NCBI GenBank assembly: GCA_902766585.1
Contig: CACXDV010000228.1
Coordinates: 1-11,000, forward strand
DNA from: an uncultured Ruminococcus sp.
GTDB lineage: Bacteria > Bacillota > Clostridia > Oscillospirales > Acutalibacteraceae
Direction: 5' to 3'
DNA length: 11,000 nt
Below are positions 6,845 to 11,000 of this stretch, piece by piece. The position numbers were made by a program, and so were the translations under genes. Each line of letters begins with the position of its first letter. Position 1 is the stretch's first letter. Below the pieces are notes generated by a model. It was not told the DNA's origin. It made no database searches and saw nothing but the letters and a program-made list of their open reading frames with translations.

Positions 6845-7870
6845 ATGGAAAAGAAAAATATTGACTGGAACAATCTTGGCTTCGGTTATATCAAAACCGA
6901 TAAGCGCTATGTTTCAAATTATAAGAACGGTGCATGGGATGATGGTGCTATAATTGAAGATGATATGATCACTATGAGTGAATGTGCCTGCGTTCTGCAG
7001 TATGCTCAGACTATCTTTGAAGGTCTTAAGGCTTATACAACAGAAAAGGGCAATATCGTTATCTTCCGTCCCGACCTTAATGCAGAAAGACTTGCTAACT
7101 CTTCAAGACGTATGGAAATGCCTGTTTTCCCTGAGGATAAATTCATCGACGCTGTTGTTCAGACTGTAAAGGCTAACGATTCCTTTGTTCCTCCCTACGG
7201 CACAGGCGCTACTCTTTATGTACGTCCCTATATGTTTGGTATAAACCCCGTTATCGGCGTTAAACCCGCTGATGAATTCCAGTTCAGAGTATTTACAACT
7301 CCTGTTGGTCCCTACTTCAAGGGCGGCGCAAAGCCTATCGTTATCAAGGTAAGTGACTTCGACAGAGCTGCTCCTAACGGTACAGGCTTTATCAAAGCAG
7401 GTCTTAACTATGCAATGAGCCTTCACGCTATCGTTACTGCTCATAATGAGGGCTTTGCAGAGAATATGTACCTCGATGCTAAAACACGAACAAAGGTAGA
7501 GGAAACAGGCGGAGCTAACTTCCTCTTCGTAACAAAGGATAATAAGGTCGTTACTCCTAAGTCAAACAGCATCCTTCCCTCTATCACAAGACGTTCTCTT
7601 ATGTATGTTGCAAAGGAATATCTTGGTCTTGAGGTTGAAGAGCGTGAGGTTTACTTCGACGAGCTTAAGGATTTTGCAGAGTGCGGTCTTTGCGGTACTG
7701 CTGCAGTTATCTCACCTGTTGGCAAGATCAACGACCACGGCAAGGAGATCTGTTTCCCCGCCGGTATGGAGGAAATGGGTCCCGTTACAAAGAAGCTTTA
7801 TGATACACTTACCGGTATCCAGATGGGCAGAATTGAAGCTCCTGAGGGCTGGATAAAGGTTATCGAATAA
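6845..7870 (+). CDS. ilvE: Branched-chain amino acid aminotransferase, class IV PLP enzyme
   Basis: IlvE catalyses the last step of isoleucine, leucine and valine synthesis, transferring the amino group from glutamate to the branched-chain 2-oxo acids with PLP. It has 341 residues, the size of the longer type related to the eukaryotic BCAT enzymes. Recognisable blocks are FEGLKAY (58-64), RPDLNAERLANSSRRM (75-90), YVRPYMFG (125-132), the PLP lysine in GFIKAGLNYA (Lys184), EETGGANFLFV (219-229) and CGTAAVISPVG (283-293). The frame stays open upstream to 6671, but that part runs through the promoter and the preceding gene. ATG 6845 follows AAAGGAAG (6828-6835) and gives the family N-terminus. 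It is monocistronic, with its own promoter and terminator. Confidence 0.95.
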   Translation: MEKKNIDWNNLGFGYIKTDKRYVSNYKNGAWDDGAIIEDDMITMSECACVLQYAQTIFEGLKAYTTEKGNIVIFRPDLNAERLANSSRRMEMPVFPEDKFIDAVVQTVKANDSFVPPYGTGATLYVRPYMFGINPVIGVKPADEFQFRVFTTPVGPYFKGGAKPIVIKVSDFDRAAPNGTGFIKAGLNYAMSLHAIVTAHNEGFAENMYLDAKTRTKVEETGGANFLFVTKDNKVVTPKSNSILPSITRRSLMYVAKEYLGLEVEEREVYFDELKDFAECGLCGTAAVISPVGKINDHGKEICFPAGMEEMGPVTKKLYDTLTGIQMGRIEAPEGWIKVIE

Positions 7871-7888
7871 TTTAATATAATAATATCA

Positions 7889-7926
7889 GCCGCTGCTATC
7901 TTTATTGATAACAGCGGCCTTTTTCG
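7889..7926 (+). terminator. Intrinsic terminator after ilvE
   Basis: GCCGCTG (7889-7895) pairs with CAGCGGC (7912-7918). TATC (7897-7900) pairs with GATA (7907-7910) across one internal mismatch, leaving the loop TTTATT. CTTTTTCGT follows. The GC-rich base and T-run make a classical rho-independent terminator. Confidence 0.9.
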
Positions 7927-7957
7927 TCACATTTTCCTATAATACACAAAATATTTT

Positions 7958-7972
7958 AAAAAATATCGTTTT
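7958..7972 (+). repeat. 15-base A-rich element upstream of the mscL promoter, copy 2
   Basis: This is identical to the element at 4969-4983. It ends 5 bases before the -35 box of mscL, and both copies are followed shortly by CTATT. The near-identical spacing to a promoter in two unrelated genes is what makes the match notable. Confidence 0.45.
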
Positions 7973-7977
7973 TTCTA

Positions 7978-8007
7978 TTTACTAATTACACCATATTGTG
8001 CTATAAT
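7978..8007 (+). promoter_or_regulatory. Predicted sigma-A promoter of mscL
   Basis: TTTACT (7978-7983) and TATAAT (8002-8007) are 18 bases apart. TG at 7999-8000 makes an extended -10. Transcription would start near 8014, leaving about 30 bases before the ATG and room for the GGAGGT binding site at 8032-8037. Confidence 0.75.
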
Positions 8008-8044
8008 ATATTCAATGATTTTTATTATACGGAGGTAATCTGTT

Positions 8045-8518
8045 ATGAGAAAACTTATGACCGAATTTAAAGAATTCGTCATGCGCGGAAATGTTATGGA
8101 TCTGGCAGTCGGTGTTATCATCGGCGGCGCTTTCGGCTCCATTGTTACATCTCTTTGTAATGATGTTATTATGCCGGGTATCAGCTGGATCATAGCTACA
8201 GTTTCAGGTCAGGATTTTACAAATCCCGAAACCGGTCAGCTTGACTTTTCCAAAGCAACACAGGTTCTGAATGTAGGTCCTATATCTCTTGGCAATTTTG
8301 CAGCTGCTATCATCAACTTCCTTATCATGGCTATCATTATTTTTGCTATGGTAAAGGCTGTAAACAAGCTTACATCTATTGCTAAAAAGCCTGAGCCTGA
8401 GGCTGAGAAAACTACAAAGGAATGCCCCTTCTGTTTCAGCGAGATCAGCATCAAGGCTACACGCTGCCCCCATTGTACTGCTCTTCTTGAGGCAGCAGCA
8501 GAGGCAGTTAAGGAATAA
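8045..8518 (+). CDS. mscL: Large-conductance mechanosensitive channel MscL with C-terminal zinc ribbon
   Basis: MscL is a homopentameric inner-membrane channel that opens under membrane tension to release solutes during hypo-osmotic shock. The N-terminal amphipathic segment MTEFKEFVMRGNVMDLAVG leads into pore helix TM1 (about 16-45, with the glycine-rich VIIGGAFG). TM2 lies at about 84-107. A cytoplasmic tail follows. At 157 residues it is longer than the about 136 of E. coli. The extra part is a four-cysteine module, CPFC (127-130) and CPHC (141-144), a small zinc ribbon of a kind also seen on other Clostridia MscL proteins. ATG 8045 follows GGAGGT at normal spacing. An in-frame ATG at 8057 is possible but less well placed. 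Its 3' end lies 6 bases from a convergent gene. Confidence 0.95.
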   Translation: MRKLMTEFKEFVMRGNVMDLAVGVIIGGAFGSIVTSLCNDVIMPGISWIIATVSGQDFTNPETGQLDFSKATQVLNVGPISLGNFAAAIINFLIMAIIIFAMVKAVNKLTSIAKKPEPEAEKTTKECPFCFSEISIKATRCPHCTALLEAAAEAVKE

Positions 8519-8524
8519 TTTCCT

Positions 8525-8737
8525 TTAAAGCTTAAAATCATCGGCAGTATATTTCGGTATATCGGGAAGGTTCCTCGGTTCCCTTTTTAAAGGATCGTAT
8601 ACATACCTTCTGCAAGTCTGTTCAAAGGACATTGCTCCGTAACGGCATACCGGATTGCTGCCGGCTTTTTTTATGTAATAACGGCAATATCTGCAATCAG
8701 GCGGGATATTGTTTCCAAAAAGCTTTTTTAATGACAT
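8525..8737 (-). CDS. Small cysteine-rich conserved protein of unknown function
   Basis: This 70-residue soluble protein has four cysteines in a CX2C-X12-C-X10-C pattern (Cys15, 18, 31 and 42). That suggests a small zinc or iron-sulfur site. The stretches IPPDCRYC, CRRYVYDPLKREPR and LPDIPKYTADDF resemble a family of short uncharacterised Firmicute proteins with a CxxC start and a C-R-x-[FY]-x-YDPLKR segment. I recall this family from experience and have not checked it. The start is strongly supported: reading on the minus strand, GGGAGG (8745-8750) lies 7 bases upstream, behind a well-formed promoter. No membrane segment or signal peptide is present. The function is unknown, and it could be a regulator or metal-binding accessory. 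Confidence 0.85.
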   Translation of the reverse strand: MSLKKLFGNNIPPDCRYCRYYIKKAGSNPVCRYGAMSFEQTCRRYVYDPLKREPRNLPDIPKYTADDFKL

Positions 8738-8770
8738 TTTTTATCCTCCCTTTTATCTTTGTCTCTGCAT

Positions 8771-8799
8771 ATTATATCATTTATCGGTTAAATTATCAA
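8771..8799 (-). promoter_or_regulatory. Predicted sigma-A promoter of the small cysteine-rich gene
   Basis: On the minus strand, TTGATA (8794-8799) and TATAAT (8771-8776) are 17 bases apart. A TG gives an extended -10 (TGATATAAT). Five of six -35 bases and all -10 bases match consensus. The start near 8764 leaves a leader of about 27 bases. It lies back-to-back with the pgeF promoter, with 18 bases between the two -35 boxes. Confidence 0.8.
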
Positions 8800-8817
8800 A
8801 TTAAATTCAAAAAACTA

Positions 8818-8846
8818 TTTACAAATCATCACCGTTTTAGTACAAT
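8818..8846 (+). promoter_or_regulatory. Predicted sigma-A promoter of pgeF
   Basis: TTTACA (8818-8823) and TACAAT (8841-8846) are separated by 17 bases, each one mismatch from consensus. An A6 tract (8811-8816) precedes the -35. Transcription would begin near 8853, giving a leader of about 58 bases. Confidence 0.75.
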
Positions 8847-8851
8847 AGGTA

Positions 8852-8885
8852 TGTTGTATTTCAACAGCCCGTAATTAACGGAGCT
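8852..8885 (+). other. Two adjacent small hairpins at the 5' end of the pgeF leader
   Basis: TGTTG (8852-8856) pairs with CAACA (8862-8866) around TATTT. Directly after it, CCGT (8869-8872) pairs with ACGG (8878-8881) around AATTA. An outer AGC/GCT pairing (8866-8868 with 8883-8885) has one bulge and competes with the first hairpin for A8866. The predicted start site falls at the foot of the first hairpin, so they could protect the mRNA 5' end. No known riboswitch class is recognised. Confidence 0.35.
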
Positions 8886-8910
8886 TTCTTATTTCGGAAA
8901 GGGTACGGCT

Positions 8911-9741
8911 ATGATTTTTAACAGTAAAAATACTGATCTCAATTTTGTTGACGGAGTTGCATTTCTCCAATTCCCTTCTCTCAGGGAGATTGGTTTTATA
9001 AACCATGCTTTTTCCACTCGCATCGGCGGAGTGAGCGAGGGATACTATAAATCTATGAACCTGAATTTTAAGCAGGGTGACGACAGAGAAAAGGTTCTTG
9101 AAAATTACCGCATTTTCTGCAGGGCTGCCGGCTTTGATTTTGATACTCTGGTAAGTTCGTATCAGAACCATAATACCTTTGTCCGCAAGGTTACCTCTGC
9201 TGACTGCGGTATAGGAATAACACGCCCGCACGATATCGCAAGCGTTGATGCCCTTGTAACCAATGAACCTGGGGTAACTCTTGTCACTCATTATGCTGAC
9301 TGCACTCCCCTGCTGTTTGCTGATCCCGAAAAAAAGGTTATTGCTCTCGCACATGCCGGATGGAGGGGTACAGTAGGAAAAATCGGTGAGGCTGTTATAG
9401 ATTGTATGACTGAGGATTACGGCTGTGATCCCACTGATATAATAGCTGTCGTAGGACCTGCGATCGGCGCCTGCTGCTATGAAGTCGATTCTCCAGTCTT
9501 TGAACAGTTCGCTTCTCTTACTGAGCTTAAGCCCGCATATTTTACCAAAAGCCTCGGACACGGAAAATATCTTATCGATCTGAAGGAAACTAACCGCCGT
9601 ATGCTTATGGATGCCGGACTGCTCAGTATCAATATTACCATCAGCGATGTATGTACAAAATGTAACAGCGGTCTGCTTTATTCCCACCGTGCAAGCGGAG
9701 GAAAAAGAGGCGGTCTTGTCGCTATGATGTGCATTAAATAA
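8911..9741 (+). CDS. pgeF: Peptidoglycan editing factor PgeF (YfiH / multicopper polyphenol oxidase-like family)
   Basis: This is a 276-residue cytosolic protein of the DUF152/YfiH family. In E. coli the homologue acts on misincorporated residues in muropeptide precursors (L-Ser in place of L-Ala). Other members are described as purine nucleoside-processing enzymes, so the substrate here is open. The metal and active-site triad is visible as His87 (SYQNHN), Cys131 (HYADCTPLL) and His148 (AHAGWRGT). Downstream family blocks are GPAIGACCYEV, DVCTKCN and a final SHRASGGKRGGLVAM. The start ATG 8911 follows GGAAAGGG (8896-8903) at 7-base spacing. The gene is transcribed alone, diverges from the small cysteine-rich gene and converges on the NagZ-like gene. 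Confidence 0.93.
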   Translation: MIFNSKNTDLNFVDGVAFLQFPSLREIGFINHAFSTRIGGVSEGYYKSMNLNFKQGDDREKVLENYRIFCRAAGFDFDTLVSSYQNHNTFVRKVTSADCGIGITRPHDIASVDALVTNEPGVTLVTHYADCTPLLFADPEKKVIALAHAGWRGTVGKIGEAVIDCMTEDYGCDPTDIIAVVGPAIGACCYEVDSPVFEQFASLTELKPAYFTKSLGHGKYLIDLKETNRRMLMDAGLLSINITISDVCTKCNSGLLYSHRASGGKRGGLVAMMCIK

Positions 9742-9744
9742 ATA

Positions 9745-9777
9745 TCCGCACCCCGTAAAAAGGGTGCGGAATTTTTT
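9745..9777. terminator. Bidirectional terminator between pgeF and the NagZ-like gene
   Basis: TCCGCACCC (9745-9753) pairs perfectly with GGGTGCGGA (9762-9770) around an 8-base loop. On the + strand ATTTTTTA follows, a strong terminator for pgeF. On the minus strand the same stem lies 5 bases beyond the NagZ-like stop codon, with the T-rich TATTTATTT after it, so it can end that transcript as well. The T run overlaps the last bases of the minus-strand gene. Confidence 0.9.
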
Positions 9778-11000
9778 ATTCTGTGATAAGTCCTTTTACA
9801 TACTTCCAGGCTATTACCCTGACAGCAGCATGATCAAGTATATCAGTATCTATTCTTCCGTTCTGGACAGCCTCTGTTATATCCTTGAACGCCTGCTCAT
9901 AATCAGACACACAAAGCATATCATTTCCGGCAAGAACCGCTGCAACATTGGGTGAATATTCGGTAAAATACTGTTTTATAGCATCCATTTCCAAATCATC
10001 TGTTACTATTATCCCGGTAAAACCAAGCTCATTCCGGAGAATTTCGTGTACCTTTGAAGAAAGAGAAGCCGGATGTTCGTCATCCATACAGTTCACTATA
10101 TTATGACTTACAAGCACCATATGCGCTCCCTCGTCTATACCTGCCTTGAACGGCTTGAAATCATTCTGCACAAAGGTCTCGTATGTCCTTTCATCAATAG
10201 CAATACCCGTATGTGTATCCACGTTATTTCCATAGCCGGGAAAATGTTTGAGAGTGACAGATATTCCTTCATCCTGACTGACCTTTGTAAAGCGTCTTAC
10301 AAAATCGGAAGTGATATCCGGATCCTGTCCCAATGAACGGTCATACATAAAATTCTCCTCTGATTTGCTTATATCGCAAACAGGGGCAAGATTGGTATTG
10401 ATATTCAGGCTTTTCATTAGCTTATTCTTTGTTTCAGCTTCTTCAATTACAGCATCTATTCCCCCTATATCAAAAAGCTCCCTCGGCGATTTGAATTTAT
10501 GATCTGTAAGCTCAGGATTATAACTCAGACGGCTTACTGTTCCCCCTTCTTCATCTACGGCAATTATCATCGGTATAGTCTGTGAATCAAGATATGACCT
10601 CGTATTTGCGGTTATTTCATTTCTTGTATAATCATCAAAGTCTCGTCCGAATAAAATATACCCCCCAAGATGAAATTCCTTCGCCTGTGCTGATCCGTCT
10701 ATTGCAGGACAGCGGACAAGCAATATCTGACCGACCTTTTCTTCCAACGTCATATTCTGAACTATATCATATGCTCTTTGATAATATGCAGAAAAAATCC
10801 CACTATCCTGCCATTCAGCCGGTACAGTTTTTGTCCCGTAAGCCGTATATCCGCTGCTTTCCTCATCTTCCGAAACAACAGGCAAACTTTTTTCCTCTTC
10901 TGAAACAGGCTGAGTGCTTTCATTCTGTTCATACGAAGCAGTAACAGAAACCTCACTTGAGACCGCCGATGATGCTTTTGAAGACTCTTCCTTTCCGGTA
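9776..11000 (-). CDS. nagZ: Secreted-type glycoside hydrolase family 3 beta-N-acetylhexosaminidase, NagZ-like (5' end outside window)
   Basis: This GH3 enzyme probably removes terminal N-acetylglucosamine from muropeptides or other glycans. The frame is open through the right edge, with 407 residues visible. No methionine start is seen in the linker, so the true N-terminus lies beyond 11000. The first 65 or so residues are a low-complexity Ser/Glu/Val linker. Such linkers usually follow a signal peptide or lipobox, so I infer export. The catalytic domain shows DEEGG (visible residues 149-153), KHFPGYG (251-257), the Asp-His dyad DTH (261-263) typical of the NagZ branch, and VTDDLEM with the likely nucleophile Asp334. 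The C-terminus ends at VKGLITE without a second GH3 domain, as in simple NagZ proteins. The substrate is inferred, and other GH3 specificities remain possible. Confidence 0.9.
   Translation of the reverse strand, partial: TGKEESSKASSAVSSEVSVTASYEQNESTQPVSEEEKSLPVVSEDEESSGYTAYGTKTVPAEWQDSGIFSAYYQRAYDIVQNMTLEEKVGQILLVRCPAIDGSAQAKEFHLGGYILFGRDFDDYTRNEITANTRSYLDSQTIPMIIAVDEEGGTVSRLSYNPELTDHKFKSPRELFDIGGIDAVIEEAETKNKLMKSLNINTNLAPVCDISKSEENFMYDRSLGQDPDITSDFVRRFTKVSQDEGISVTLKHFPGYGNNVDTHTGIAIDERTYETFVQNDFKPFKAGIDEGAHMVLVSHNIVNCMDDEHPASLSSKVHEILRNELGFTGIIVTDDLEMDAIKQYFTEYSPNVAAVLAGNDMLCVSDYEQAFKDITEAVQNGRIDTDILDHAAVRVIAWKYVKGLITE

Noticed and set aside
8875..9687. 270-codon open frame antisense to pgeF
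   Set aside because: It is fully opposite a well-supported gene, its product has no recognisable motif, and it would end in the pgeF leader. It is a shadow frame.
10883..10885. TTG as the start codon of the NagZ-like gene
   Set aside because: The frame continues upstream without a stop to the window edge in the same Ser/Glu-rich style, so the codon is internal.
10762..10956. 64-codon minus-strand frame over the NagZ-like linker
   Set aside because: It lies in another phase over the continuous NagZ-like frame and is Lys/Arg/Leu-rich without motifs.

Overview
The window looks like chromosomal DNA from an anaerobic, low-to-moderate GC Firmicute of the class Clostridia, most likely a Ruminococcus-like (Oscillospiraceae) gut or rumen fermenter. 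That placement is an inference. It rests on the three [FeFe]-hydrogenase maturases side by side, AGGAGG-type ribosome binding sites, TTGACA/TATAAT-type promoters, the homodimeric glycyl-tRNA synthetase, and an MscL with a C-terminal zinc ribbon. I see no mobile element, CRISPR array, rRNA or tRNA, and no gene-free stretch over 300 bases.

Region 1 (1-4966) is a hydrogenase-maturation operon on the + strand: the last 15 codons of an upstream gene (possibly a TM1266-type hydrogenase regulator), hydE, hydG, hydF, and a five-helix membrane protein of unknown function. The first and last junctions are ATGA overlaps, which suggests translational coupling. HydG makes CO and cyanide from tyrosine, HydE acts on the HydG-derived iron synthon, and HydF is the GTPase scaffold that delivers the diiron precursor to the hydrogenase. 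A strong hairpin with a T-rich tail lies between hydG and hydF and overlaps a possible 32-codon ORF.

Region 2 (4967-7926) holds housekeeping genes on the + strand. glyS has its own promoter and terminator, followed by a small membrane protein. ilvE, a branched-chain aminotransferase, has a perfect-consensus promoter and a terminator.

Region 3 (7927-11000) starts with mscL (+), which converges on a small cysteine-rich protein (-). That gene diverges from pgeF (+), and the 173 bp between them carries two well-formed back-to-back promoters. pgeF converges on a secreted-type NagZ-like GH3 glycosidase (-) that runs off the right edge, and one hairpin can terminate both. pgeF and nagZ both concern peptidoglycan quality or turnover.

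Most of the window is ordinary core genome. The points most worth a second look are the hydG-hydF hairpin and nested ORF, the hydF-coupled membrane protein, the small CX2C protein, and a 15-base sequence repeated just upstream of the glyS and mscL promoters.
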